In this document: one piece after another, positions 35,141 through 46,336 of the stretch | Layout: every line of letters begins with the position of its first letter | Numbering within the stretch: position 1 is the first letter of the stretch | Assembly: GCA_013397115.1 (NCBI GenBank) | Contig: VWZW01002639.1 | Span: 1,662,949-1,726,948, forward strand | Length of the DNA stretch: 64,000 bases | Direction of reading: 5' to 3' | From: Edolisoma coerulescens | Lineage: Eukaryota; Chordata; Aves; Passeriformes; Campephagidae | Made by a program: the position numbers and the translations under genes | The notes under the pieces: model-generated | Database searches by the model: none | Told to the model about the DNA's origin: nothing | Seen by the model: only the letters and a program-made list of their open reading frames with translations

Positions 35141-36680
35141 GACAGCGCCCAGGGGAAAGAGTCATGTCCTTCCCCTGCTGCTCTCCGGGAGAGATTTGCT
35201 TCCCGATCCGGCTGTAACCCGGAGCAGGTCCTGTGCTGCCGGCTGTGCCACACAGATGGGGAGGCGGCAGGGATTTGTGGCAGTTCATATATCTGCACTG
35301 ATGGAGAAGAATTAAAGGAACAGGAGAGCATTGAAAGCAGACGATTGTATTCCTGAGGTCGGGCTATTACATTTTATTTATCATTTAAAAATACCGTGTC
35401 TGCTGCCCTTTGAAACCTGCTGAAATCCGGCCCTGCTGGTGCTGTCCTGGATTTGCAGAAAAGAACAATTTCTGTTCTTCATTAAACAAAGATGCCATCC
35501 GCTCCATCAGATTTTGGGTTTGGTTTCAAGCAGCTCAAAGCTATTTTATGCTTCCTGATTTTTTAAAACCATGGCTGTTGCCCACTTTTCTTTGCTCCTG
35601 GCTCCCTGGTCAAGCCAGGGAACAGAATCACATTGCTTTAGCCTGGTCCTGTGCTGGCTCAGGAACCTAGGGGCAGTTCCCAGCCCCGAAGCAATGATCC
35701 TGTTTCTAGCGCTGAATTCTGTCATTCCTGTTCTGTTTCTGGAGGTAAATAAGCCAAGGTGAGGTAAATAAATTGGTACCTGTACTTTGTGCCCTGTAGT
35801 CTCTCTGGATCAGCCTGTGGCTGATCCCTGAGCTGGTCCTGGTCCCGGGATGCTCCCTGCCTGCTCTCCTGCCCCAGAGGCTCCAGGTACCCACACTCCA
35901 CTCTGGGGCCACCTGTTGCTGGTGTAGGCTGGGACGTGTTTTGTCTAAATCTGACAGATAAACCTTCCAGGGCTCTAGTGAGGCTGATGCAAGGTGTGCT
36001 CCCTGTTTTCCCAGACTTCCAGGATGTGTTGGGAGAAGTGGGACATGCACCGCCCTGCTGGGGGAGGATGTGGAGAGCCCAGGGGATGTTTCCAGGCTGC
36101 TCTCTGCCGTCTGATGGGCTGGGGCAGTCCCTTGCACAGGCACAAAATGAGACTCCTGAAGTTTGGATGGCTGTGTCAGGCTGTGCAGCTCAAATGGCCC
36201 CAGAGCACCTGCCCAAGGCCAGTCTGACCCTTGCTGGGTTCTGCTTGCTCCAGGGACTGGCGAATGGGAGCTGCTGCTCCCGAGCATTGCGATGCAGCCA
36301 GCCAAGTGCCAGAGTATCACCAAATGAATATTGATTTTCTAGCAGGGTGTCTGAGCTGTAAGCAAGAGAACTGCTCTTTAGCCTGGCTGCGTGTGGTGAA
36401 GAAGAGAAAATCAGCAAAGTGTCCCTTGCAGACTCCAGTGTGCCTTGCTGACCCCGCACACCCTGGGTGCCAAAGGGAGTGTTACTCCCAGGGGCAGCAG
36501 CAGGCACTGGAATTGTTCTGTATAATGTGAGTTGAGCACTCTGGGGCCTGTGCAGGCAGAGGAGGCACAGGGAGCTTGCTTTTCTGGGGGTCTGTGCCCA
36601 CAGGTGACAGTGTGAAAGTGTCTGGGGAGCTCCCAAGGCGCCTGAGGCAGGTGTGTTGCAGGAAGGGGGCTCGTGCCAAA
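35141..36680. other. Intergenic, no gene seen
   Basis: Mixed sequence. A short direct repeat of gaggtaaataa lies at 35742-35770. The frames at 35706-36323 (minus) and 35936-36334 (plus) are long but mutually antisense and unrecognised. Confidence 0.45.
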
Positions 36681-36822
36681 GAATCGCAGAATGGTTTGGG
36701 TTGGAAGGGACTTAAAAGACCATCTCATTCCAACCCCCTGCCACACGTAGAGACACCTTCCACTGGACCAGGTTGCTCCAAGCTCTGTCCAGCCTGGCCT
36801 TGGCCACTTCCAGGGATGCCCA
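36681..36822 (+). mobile_element. CR1 LINE fragment, + orientation
   Basis: It reads gaatcgcagaatggtttggg, ttggaagggacttaaaagac, catctcattccaaccccctg, ctccaagctctgtccagcct and ccacttccagggatgcccaa. This is typical CR1 order, close to the copies at 4869 and 19592. It ends abruptly at about 36822. Confidence 0.9.
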
Positions 36823-38459
36823 AGCCCCTGCCTGTGGGGTTTTGGTAGCTGGTGCTGCTCAGAGGTTTGTGCAGCGAGTTGCACTCTCTGAGGAGCAGCT
36901 GGAGTTGTGTAACTGCTGCCATCAGGATGGTGCCTGTTGCTATAACTACAGTGCTCAGGATCCTGCCTGGCCAGCAGCACTCCCAGAGTGGAGGGAGCAG
37001 GAGGGCTTGTTTGATTTCATGTTTATGCTATCAGTTATGGTGGAATTGCATCCTGAAAACAAATTCTGACAGATTTGTATCTGTGCTTCAGAGATCCCAG
37101 GAGGAGATTGGATCTCCAGTGTTTGGTTGGCAGAGCTGGGGGTGTTCCACAGCCACTGTGTCACAGTGTTGGCAGCTCTGGCCCTGGTACAGTGCCTCCC
37201 TGAGCTGCAGGGCTGCCCTCCAGCAACAGGCAGGTTCATCCCGCAGGAGGGGTGTATGTCTGGGTCAGGGCACTGGAGCAATGCTCCCCCAGCACCTTGG
37301 GAACTGTTTGTGTTGCAGAAAACGCTGCCTCAGTTTCCCTCCCTCTCTCCAATAATCTCACACCTGCCCACGGCACAAACACAGCTCCTCCCCCCATCTG
37401 TTAGGGAAACGTGGCAAGGGCAGACCTGACCGGTGCAGACAGTCCTGTCCTTGCTCCTGCATCCCCAACTGCCCCCAAACATCCTGGAGAGCCCTGCCTG
37501 TCCCTGCCATGGCTGCTCCTGCTCAGGAACCTCGGCAGTGGGTCAGAGTCCCCTTCCCTCAGGCTGGAGGGGTTTCCCTGAAAGCCACGCTCCCAGCGCA
37601 GTCTGATCATGATGCTCTGCCCCCAGCTGGCATCTTAACCTGCTCTGATCCCTCAATCCCAGGCATCGTCCAAGGGGTGTTTTCCAGCAGAAAGAGCCTT
37701 GTGGCAGAAGGAAAAAGTCAGTTCTGCCTTTGCAAGTGCTCCATCAGAAGCGATGGCCAAAATCCACCAGCACTTCTTCCCACTCATTCTCGAAGCTGCA
37801 GCATCTGGGGTGACGAGGGAGGCAGCAGGCAAAGCCCCCCCAGAGTTTATCCTTTGCTTTATTCCCATCTGCCCCAGGGCATCAGTCGGCTGTGAGGGAG
37901 GTCAGAGGGCATGAAACCCTCGGCAGAATGCAGCCAGGCCGGGTCAGGGTGGTTTGGAACAAGGTTTATCTGCTGCCATCAGCTCCTCCTGTGCTGCAGC
38001 AGGACGAGGTGGCCGCTCCGCAGGGCCAGTGGTTTGCAGCTGCGCTTCATTTGAGGCACTGGGGGTTTCCTGGGATAAGTGAAGCCTCCCAGCAGACTGT
38101 CTCTGTAGCTCGAGGAGATGTGTGTGCATCCTCTGCTGCCTTGCAGTGAAGATCTCAGGCGGGTAATGACTTTGCTTGGCTAATTTAGCCCCTGCCCAGC
38201 TCTGACTAATTACAAAGCCCTTTTAGCTTTATTCTTGTGTAACCCTTTAAGTGTTTCCTTTGGAAAAGGCGTTGCTTGTGCTAAATGCAGAGCCTGTGAG
38301 CTTCTCAGAGCCTTTTTTTCCAGGATAGCATCAAATGCAGGCTGCCAAGAAACCAGGCTGCAACACGTGTGGAAGTGCTGCTGAGCCAGCTCGGGAGTGC
38401 CCGGGGCAGGGATGGGGCCAACAGCAGCCAGCAACTTAATTTTCTTCCTCTCCTTTATA
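36823..38459. other. Intergenic, no gene seen
   Basis: GC-moderate sequence with overlapping open frames on both strands (up to 167 codons), none recognised. 38150-38280 is AT-richer with TAAT words. Confidence 0.45.
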
Positions 38460-38487
38460 GGGAGGGAGGGAGGGAGGGAGGAGGAGG
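38460..38487 (+). repeat. (GGGA)n microsatellite
   Basis: Five consecutive GGG runs (38460-38478) are separated by single A bases, then GGA units follow. This is an ideal short-loop G-quadruplex sequence on the + strand. Confidence 0.95.
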
Positions 38488-39639
38488 AAAGCCGCGTTGG
38501 ACATCTTCTGACTGCACTTTGAGCCGAGTAATAAAACCGTACCGAGGGATTGATTTTTGGTGCCTCGAGGCGCCTCTTGCAGGAGAGGTGTGGGATGTAA
38601 ATTTTTCTGTTGGGTCAGGCTTTGCAGCCAGGCGAGAAGGGAGTGTGGGGCTGCTGCCCTGGCCCCTGCTCCGGCCCTGCTCCCGCATCTGCGGGGTGAT
38701 GCTGTGCCCAGGGCAGTTGTTTGTCACCGACTGGCTGGGAGTCACCGGCAGCCTGAGAGGCTCCTTCTCCCCCAGCTGTGCTCTCGTAGGGCTGCTCCAT
38801 GTGCAGAGGTGGGTGTTGTAGAGGTGCACCCTGCATTTGGCCCTGTTTGATGAGCTGGAGGGCATTTACATTCATTTTAAAAATGAGATGGAGCAGGAAA
38901 GGGTCTCCCTGGGGGATACTCCCTGGAGGGAGCAGATCCCGGCTGTGGCTCCCCAAACCCAGCAGCCCCAGCAACAGAGGCTGGTGCTGCCTCTTTCCCC
39001 AGCACCCGGGCACGGGCTGGAGCAGCTCATGCCCACATCTGTCCTGATTTGGCAGGCTGGGGAGGCAAAGGCTGGGCAGGGAGGGGAGCTGGCAGTGCCC
39101 TCCTGCTGGGCACCTCCGGGCTGGGATCTGTGCACAGCCTGGGAAGTACATGGGCAATGATGGTGTTAAAATAAATACAAATTGTGAGGCGTGGGCAAAG
39201 GTGATTTGTGGCAATAAGCAGCTACCAGAGCTATGAAATGGTCTGACAATGGCTTGGTGTAATAAGCTGCGAGGGGAAGATGCAGGGGGAACACGTGGCA
39301 GAGTTATTCAGGGATCAGCAACCCCTTCAAAATTCATTAACAGCAAAGATTCAGTCTTGATGTTTTAATTACCTGCTAGACACGATGCCCTGGACAACCA
39401 GTGGCTTATTTTCTCTCCTGGGCTCTGGAACAGGAATGATTCTCTCTCTCCCAGCTTAAGAAGGGATGGAGCACTGTTGGAAAAAGCCAGCCTGCAGGCT
39501 GGGGAGATGGGGAAGGACCCGGGTGTGTTCCCAGCATCACAGGGTAACTTCTCCTGCAGCCCCACGGAACATGTGGCCCCCACCACGCTCACAGGACAGG
39601 GAGGTGTGCGTGGCACGGCCGTGACACAGAGATGTGGTT
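38488..39639. other. Intergenic, no gene seen
   Basis: GC-moderate. The paired frames at 38369-38821 (+) and 38615-39214 (-) are mutual shadows. 39150-39400 is AT-balanced with TAAT words and may belong to the regulatory block that follows. Confidence 0.4.
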
Positions 39640-40280
39640 GTGAATGTAAAAGAGTTATTTAGCAAACCACCAGAACCGGAGGCTAAGTGATGGTAAATGG
39701 AGCAGCTGTTGGCGTCTATTTTCCTCCAGCAGCTTATCAGAGATCATCTCTTCAATCAAAGGCACTTAAAAAATCTTTGACAATCAATTCATATTCTCCT
39801 CTGTGCCGGGGAGAGAAGAAATACTAATAAAAGACCTCCCATGATTGCCTCTGTAATTTCCTTTGTACAAGATAAGTTTAGGTCCCAGTTCATAAAGTAC
39901 AACACGTAGGACATTAAGTTGTTGTTTTATTCAGAAAAATGCTGCCAGGCCCTAAAGAATTCAATTTTGTGATTCATAAAACCTTTATTCCACATCTCTA
40001 TGTCACGCTCGTTGAATACATAATCCCAGACAGACTTGATTGGTAAAAAGATAGTCCTATTTTTAGCTCGGAAAAACATCTATACAACAGCAAGGAAAAC
40101 TTTCTTAGCAGAGCAAGGAAAAATATCAGATCCTGAAACATTAGGTAACAACAAAACACTCATTAAAACTGATGGCTTTATAGAAGCTACCTGCACCCGG
40201 GGAAAAGCCCGTTCATAAATACTTGAATGGCGCTTTGTTGTGTCGTTGTCCCTTGTTATTCGTGTCCTTGAAGTGTCTCC
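39640..40280. promoter_or_regulatory. Candidate conserved non-coding element (long)
   Basis: About 640 bases are complex, AT-leaning and free of repeats. The block holds TCF/LEF words ATCAAAG (39755-39761) and CTTTGTA (39861-39867), a near match CTTTGAC (39775), and many TAAT, ATTGATT-like and TTATC words. It has the look of a developmental enhancer. It is bounded on the right by a CpG-rich patch at 40300. Conservation is not shown. Confidence 0.38.
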
Positions 40281-40299
40281 TGCAGGAAACAAGGTTGGG

Positions 40300-40450
40300 A
40301 TCCCGTGGAGGTGAGCGAGACTGGTGCTCCCAGCGCCAGGGGAGGAGCTGGCTGGGACGCGGGAGGGGAGGAGCTGCTCTGCTGCTCGCCTGGGACAGCC
40401 GGGCAGCGCTTCTGCCCGAGGGGTGCGGGGGGCACGGCCCGAGGGGTTTC
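40300..40450. promoter_or_regulatory. CpG-rich patch beside a candidate enhancer
   Basis: About 15 CpGs fall in 150 bases, in GC-rich sequence (gggacgcgggaggggaggag, then agccgggcagcgcttctgcc). It abuts the AT-rich element at 39640-40280. It could be an orphan CpG island or the start of an unannotated RNA. Confidence 0.35.
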
Positions 40451-41420
40451 AGGGTTAAGATGTGACTGTGCTGCTGTGCTCGTTTTAACCTTTGTACCCC
40501 ACTGAAGCGGGTTTGCAGACTTTGTGCTGCTCGGGGATCTGAGCTTTCCTCTTGAAGAATGGACTGGGCTCTGTAGTTTTATTGCCTTTTCCTTTTGGTT
40601 AAGGTCTGGACACGAGGCTGGCTGCCCCAGAGAGCTGGAATTGGGATGCTTGGGATGCTTCAGAAAGCAGCTCCACTCCACTGGAGCAACAAGCCTAATA
40701 GGAAAATGCAAATTCACCAGAGAGCAGGTATCAGGTGGAGATATTCTCCCAGTCCAGGTGTTTGTGCTTAGGATACAGGTGTTTGGATGTGCCAGCTTGG
40801 ATTTTGCTCTTTCTCCTAATTGTAAGTAATGGGAAAGCAGATGTTTAGGGCCATATTCAACAAGGCCCTGAGGTATCTAACGACCACCAAAGGGTTGTGC
40901 GAGCCCCAAACACACATATTCAACTCCCTTCCTCCAAAACCTCAAATCCCAAAATGTTGGGGTTTTTTTTACATGATGCTCTTTTATCAGTTAGAGATCA
41001 AATGGATGAGCAGATGGCAAAACTGCACCTGCAACACCTCTGCTTCAGCCTCCCCTGGACCCAGCTCCCAAACCTCCCCAGCTCCTCCTGGCAGATTTGG
41101 GGGTTTACTTTGTGATTTGAATTTTTCAACTGGGCAGCTTTGGGCAGACAGGTACAAAGGTTCCCAGCACTCCCACCCTGACCACGACCCCCCCGTAAAT
41201 CCCCAGGATCCTTGTGCACCCACTTCTGCCTCGCTCTCTGCCAGTCCCGCTGGGAACAGAGCTGTTTGTGTCTCCTGATTGATGGCAGGCATAAAACGCT
41301 CCTGCTGAGACGAGCGTGGTTTATTGCTCCGTAATTCATCCCCGGGGGGAGGTGGCTGCCCTGCGCCCCGGCCCTGCTACCCGGCTGTGCTGATGAATGG
41401 CTCCAAGGCCACCGTGTACC
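40451..41420. other. Intergenic, no gene seen
   Basis: Mixed sequence leading into the minisatellite. Open frames from 40829 on are unrecognised. The long minus-strand frame ending at 40998 gets its length from the repeat to its right. Confidence 0.45.
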
Positions 41421-41866
41421 CCGCGGTCCCCAACTGTGCCCGGCCGTCCCCAGCTGTGCCCGGCCGTCCCCAGCTCTGCCCCACGGTCCCCAGCGGTGCC
41501 CCGCGGTCCCCAACTGTGCCCGGCCGTCCCCAGCTGTGCCCGGCCGTCCCCAGCTCTGCCCCACGGTCCCCAGCGGTGCCCCGCGGTCCCCAACTGTGCC
41601 CGGCCGTCCCCAGCTGTGCCCGGCCGTCCCCAGCTCTGCCCCACGGTCCCCAGCGGTGCCCCGCGGTCCCCAACTGTGCCCGGCCGTCCCCAGCTGTGCC
41701 CGGCCGTCCCCAGCTCTGCCCCACGGTCCCCAGCGGTGCCCCGCGGTCCCCAACTGTGCCCGGCCGTCCCCAGCTGTGCCCGGCCGTCCCCAGCTCTGCC
41801 CCACGGTCCCCAGCGGTGCCCCGCGGTCCCCAACTGTGCCCCGCGGTCCCCAGCTGTGCCCCGCGG
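41421..41866. repeat. 20-bp minisatellite with an 80-bp higher-order period
   Basis: Twenty-two 20-bp units occupy 41421-41860. Four variants follow in fixed order: A (ccgcggtccccaactgtgcc); B, which starts cggccg and has cagctgtgcc; C, like B but with ctctgcc; and D, which starts ccacgg and has cagcggtgcc. The ABCD block repeats five times without a single change (41421-41820). One A unit and one A/B hybrid follow, then ccgcgg at 41861-41866. The perfect identity of the 80-bp copies points to recent amplification. The minus strand has GGG/GGGG runs every 5-7 bases through the array. Long open frames on both strands here come from the repeat, not from a gene. Confidence 0.98.
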
Positions 41867-42139
41867 GGGGGCGGCGCTGGCGGCGGGGGGAGAAACCCCA
41901 GGGACTGCTGGAAGGGTTTGGTTCAGGCTGCTCAGGCTGGAGCTCTGCCCTGCACGGTGCCGAGGTGTGTATACATGCGTTTTTATGTATTATGTATGCA
42001 CATACATCTGAAGACCCTCTCCTCAGGCTGGGGGGTCCAAAATCTCCCATGAGCTGGAAGTTAGCCGTGCAGGGAGCAGCAGCCTGTGGGCATCTGCAGC
42101 TGTCTCAGGGCAACAGGTAGCAGAGCCAGCGTGGTGCAG
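41867..42139. other. GC-rich shoulder of the minisatellite, then mixed sequence
   Basis: The first 30 bases are G-rich on the + strand, the opposite of the array. They are followed by ordinary sequence with TG/TA-rich words (atgtattatgtatgcacata). Nothing coding is seen. Confidence 0.4.
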
Positions 42140-42860
42140 GAGCATCCCATCGCCTCACGCCTGACCTTTATCTGCCCGAGGAAGGAGAGTGATAACTCAC
42201 CGGCAGCGCTGCCACCACCGGCTTAATTGGTCTCATCTCACGAGTGAAGATAAAGGTCGCCTCGTAGCTGAGTTCAGCCAATGTGTTCTCCATATGGACA
42301 AGAAATGTTGCTTTTGTGTTAGCCATGTGCTGAAGCGGGGCTTATTTTTTTTTTTTTTCCGCGGGGTTTTAAACTTCGATGTAGCTAAGCACCAGTCATT
42401 AAAAGTAGCTCCAGCTATGAGAAGAACTTACGGTATTTACGGGCAGTTAAAAGAAATCGCTGCTTCCCATTTAATGCTCCAGTTCAGCAAATCACTTAAG
42501 TGCGCGGTTAAATTGCAGCGTGTGATGAATCCTCCCCGCACTGGCCATGTGTGCACCTTCCCGTGCTCTCCGAGGGACTTAAGTGTGCTCTTAAGAGGCG
42601 AAAAGCGATATTTATGGGCTTTGCTCAGGGCTGGGCTGAATCGAGGCCATTTTATTAGGAGAAAACGTAGCGATATTACATCAAAGCTCATGTTATTTAT
42701 AAAGAGCTGCAGTCCTCTTCTGATGACAAGACAATCGCGGGAAGTGATCAAAGAAGGTCTGAAAGCTACGGCGAAGGCATTGTTTGTGGCACACGGCAGA
42801 GGACTCCTCACCCGCTCTGCTTATCTGCTGCTGCTGCTCCCGAGCCAATATTGACACGGG
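42140..42860. promoter_or_regulatory. Candidate conserved non-coding element with CTTAAG palindromes
   Basis: About 720 bases are complex sequence. CTTAAG occurs at 42495-42500, 42578-42583 and 42590-42595; the first lies in the perfect palindrome CACTTAAGTG (42493-42502), an NKX2-type core on both strands. GATA, TAAT and TTATC words are also present. A T-run of about 15 interrupts it near 42345. The + strand is open from 42189 to 42854 (221 codons), and part of the minus strand is open too (42437-42811), with no recognised product. Confidence 0.38.
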
Positions 42861-44124
42861 CTCCCAAACACCGGCTGAAGGGCACCGCGTGTTTAAGTAG
42901 TGGTATTTAACATAACAAACACGCTAATCATTGTATCAACACTCCCGGCTGGGAGATCTTGCATATCTGAGGAGGGTTTCAGCCCCCTGGAGCTGGCTTT
43001 GTCGCAGTGAAGGGGATGGCCGGGGCAGGGGGAGCATCCTCTCCTGACCGGGCTCTTGCAGAGCGAGGAGAGGTGGGGAGCAGAGATGCCCAGCAGGTCT
43101 TCATCCTCCACCACGCTTCTCCAGCAAGCCCTGGATGAGCAGCAGCAGGGGCATGGAGTGGGACACAGATTTTGGACTCCTGGCGCTGAGCACCGTGTCC
43201 CTGCCCTCTGAGGGGCATCTCTCCTCCGAGCTGCCACCAGCAGCAGGGGACTGGAGGGTCGCGGGATGCTCGTGCCCAGTGCAAGCGGCTGTGGGACATC
43301 TCCCAGATCCCGCTGCTGCTGGGCACAGCTGAAACCTGGACTAAAAAGCTGAAGTCTGAATTCTAAAGCCAGTCCTGGAGCAAGGAGGCAGGGGCAGGGT
43401 GAGGCATGGCATTGACGTGGAGAGGTGGGGTCCCTGGAGCCCAGCCTGGCAGGGACATTGCCTGGGGAGCCCCAGCTGCATGGGCCTGCTGGGACAGTGG
43501 GTGGGAAGGGGTGGGAGAAGGCAGGGAAGGAAGCCAGCACGTCTCTGTGCTGAGGAGTTCCCCTTCCATGACCCAGTGTGTAGGTCTGGGGATAGCAAAG
43601 CACATTTGTGAAGGCTGTGTTGTGAGCCTACCTGCTCTGACTTCCTCAATCCTTTGCAGCAGGGTTGAAAAAAAAGAGGAGCATTTCCTTTTTTTGGATT
43701 TTTCCCTCCTTCTTTCAAATTTTTTTCCTCTTCTTGGAGTGCTGGCTTTCCTCAGAATATAAATGCCTGAATAATCTCAGCTGATCTTTCTTCACTCTCC
43801 TCTTGGGACTGAGGTGTGGAAGCTAAAATTCCTCCCCCTTCTTCCTGGAGACACAGTTTATCCGAAGAAATCCTGTTGTTCTCTGCAGAAATGCTGTCCA
43901 GAGGAGCTCAGCACTGGTGCCCAGAGCGGGTGCCAGCCCTGGCCAGCCCGGGGAGGTGGGAGCAGGGCAGCATCCTGCAGGGATGGCCCCGGAGCCAGCC
44001 TGGGCTTCATGGGGGTTGAGGTGAAATTCAATTGCTTCCTTTGCAGATGGCAGCAAGGCTGTGACCCAAGGGCTCGGGAACATCTCCGGTTCCTGAATTT
44101 GCTTCCCTTCGACCGCTCAATGCC
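42861..44124. other. Intergenic, no gene seen
   Basis: GC-moderate sequence. The 236-codon minus frame at 42893-43603 overlaps plus-strand frames and is unrecognised. T-runs lie at 43689-43728. Confidence 0.45.
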
Positions 44125-44157
44125 AAAAAAAAAAAAAAAAAAANNNNNNNNNNNNNN
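44125..44157. other. A-run followed by an assembly gap
   Basis: Nineteen A bases at 44125-44143 run into 14 N at 44144-44157, after which sequence resumes with ATAATAAAAAG. The gap probably reflects failure to read through a longer A-rich tract; its true length is unknown. Confidence 0.95.
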
Positions 44158-46057
44158 ATAATAAAAAGAAAGAAGTAGCAAGATCCCAAGATGTTTTGGT
44201 CTCACAGCACTGGGAGCTCAGAACCATTTGTGTGGGAGATGGTGAGGGCAGCCCTGCTCCAAAACAGGGGTGGTGGGGCAGAGGCACTTTGGGCTGCCTG
44301 GGAGGGGAAGCCTGCATCCAGGACTACTCCTCCTTCAGGTATCTGTGAAGGCTTTGAGCCCTTGAAATCCGTTATTAAAAACTCTCTTTGACTTCAGCAG
44401 GAGCAGGATTTCATCTTTAGCCCGAGTTTTGAGCGGAGAAGGGATTTCAGCTTGGGGAAGCTGGGCTGGATTAATCTTTTGTGTATAGGCTTCAAACATC
44501 TTTCACATTCACTTTAGCTTTACCTGTGTTGAACCAGGAAATAAATAATGGATATGGGAAGTAGGGTAATGCATTGTGGCACTGAAACCCTGGAGATGGC
44601 TGAATAATAAATAAAAGCCTTTTATCAGTGGCTTATGTCCTCGCTGGCTGAGTATCAAGCTGGGCAGCGAGAAGAGCAGTGCAAGGGTGAAGGGAGAGGA
44701 GAGGAAAAGGCAGCAGGAGCACAGCAGCTCTGGGGGAAAGCCCCTGGGATAAACCAAGAGCAGCAGCAGGCTGCCAGTGCACTGGTGAGGATGGGGTTTT
44801 GTGCCACAAAGCAGTGTCTCCCTCTCAGAGGGCTGTGACTGTTTACAGGCTGTGCTGAGAAAGGATTTGGGGAGTTTTGCTCATCACCTGGCTGGGAGGT
44901 CCCACCGAGCCCTGCCAGGGGAACATCCCCTCCAAAATTTAGAGGAGAATTCAGTTCAGAGGGACTAGTTTAGAGAAAAGTGTTAACTCCTGACCTCCAT
45001 CCAGCTTGGAGGCACGAATTGCAGGAAATGCTGGGAGGGACCATGGGGAGGGGGGAGCCTGAGTCTGAGCTGAACCCCAGGAGGAGAATGTGATATAAGT
45101 ACCCCAGACCAAGACCCTTTCCCAGGGAAGCAGAACCCTGCCTGTGGTCCTAGACCATGCTGGTGGGAGCTGTGTATGTATCCCCAGAGCCACTCAGCTG
45201 CTTCACACATAGGATGCCTTGGAGCTGAAACGAGGCATTGGCAGCTACCGGCGTGGGTTGCTTTTCTCTGCACATCTGTCTCCATACCCTGTAACTGTGT
45301 TGCTCCTATTTGCAGCAAAAATCCTCTGTTTTCTACTTAATGTCTGTCTCCTCCGAGGAGTGATCCCAGGGGGCCTGGCAGGTTTCTGGGGCCTCTTGCC
45401 CATGTGTATGCTCCTGGAGGGTTTGGGACATCTGAGAGAGGGAGCAGATGGGGACTCACCCCACAGCACTGCTCAGGGAAGGAGGCACAGGAGGATGAAA
45501 CCACTTCCCTACGGAGAGAAACACATGGAGGAGTTTGTCTCCGTGAGACCTGCTGAATCCCAGATAATTCCTGCAAGCCTCCATGGCCGCTGGAGTTAAT
45601 CGATGCCATTTGTTTGCCTTTGGGGCAGAGGGTATCGATCCCTTTGTCTCCCTCCCTCCTTGTGTGATGCCAGGTGTCTGAAACATGTCCAAGTTGTGCC
45701 GGTGCCAGGCCGAGTGGCAGCTGAATTATCACCTGGGTCAGCTGGTTGCTGTTGGAAATGCACAATAAGCTCCCAGCCATGAAAGAGAAAAAAGAAAAAG
45801 CCAAACAAAACCCCCAGCAGCTGCAAGCCCTCTGTGCTGGCTGGAGAAAAGCGTGGCCAGAACAATGCTCTGACCCAAGTGCTGGGACTGCTGGAGAGGA
45901 TGTCCCCATTCGTTTGGGGCAGGGAGCCCCTCCACGAGGGCTGCTCACAGGGCCTGGCTCCATGTGGGTGCTGCACCCTGGGAGGTGGCAGTGGCTCCCC
46001 AGCTGCCCCAGGGATGGCTTTCCCTGCTCGGCGAGCGGCGGTGGCTGCGGCACAGCT
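44158..46057. other. Intergenic, no gene seen
   Basis: Mixed sequence. Several open frames (up to 275 codons on the minus strand, 45337-46164) draw length from the trinucleotide repeat at 46058. None matches a known family. Confidence 0.45.
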
Positions 46058-46103
46058 CTCCTCCTCCTCCCCCTCCTCCTCCTCCTTGTCCTCCTCCTCC
46101 TCC
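46058..46103. repeat. (CCT)n trinucleotide repeat, interrupted
   Basis: About 46 bases of CCT/TCC units, interrupted by CCC and TTG. It encodes homopolymer-like runs in every frame and explains the arginine/serine/proline-rich frames that cross it. Confidence 0.93.
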
Positions 46104-46277
46104 CTGCAGCTCTGCTCTCATCCATAAACAGCCTAATGCAATTCCCTCCAGCCTGGCTCTGCAACAGGTACCAGCTCTAATGAGGATAACTCGAGGGGCT
46201 GTGTGCTGGCTTGTGAGCCGACTGAGCCTTCTCATTGCTGGGCTACTGGGAGGTGTCCCTGCCCATGGCACAGGGTT

Positions 46278-46336
46278 GGAACTGGAGGCCTTTTAAGGTC
46301 CCTTCCAATACAAACCATTCTGTGATTCTATGGTTC
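46278..46336 (-). mobile_element. Short CR1 fragment, - orientation
   Basis: The minus strand reads accatagaatcacagaatgg, tttgtattggaagggacctt and aaaaggcctccag. This is the 5' part of the usual CR1 3' fragment, well preserved. Confidence 0.85.

Noticed and set aside
40998..42050. A 350-codon minus-strand open frame (and 242/204/194-codon plus-strand frames) over 41.3-42.1 kb
   Set aside because: Their length comes from the 20-bp minisatellite, whose units lack stops in all frames. The predicted proteins are simple repeats of a few residues in every frame.
45337..46164. 275-codon minus-strand frame with an arginine-rich segment
   Set aside because: The arginine run is the (CCT)n repeat read in antisense. 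The rest is unrecognised and overlapped by plus-strand frames.
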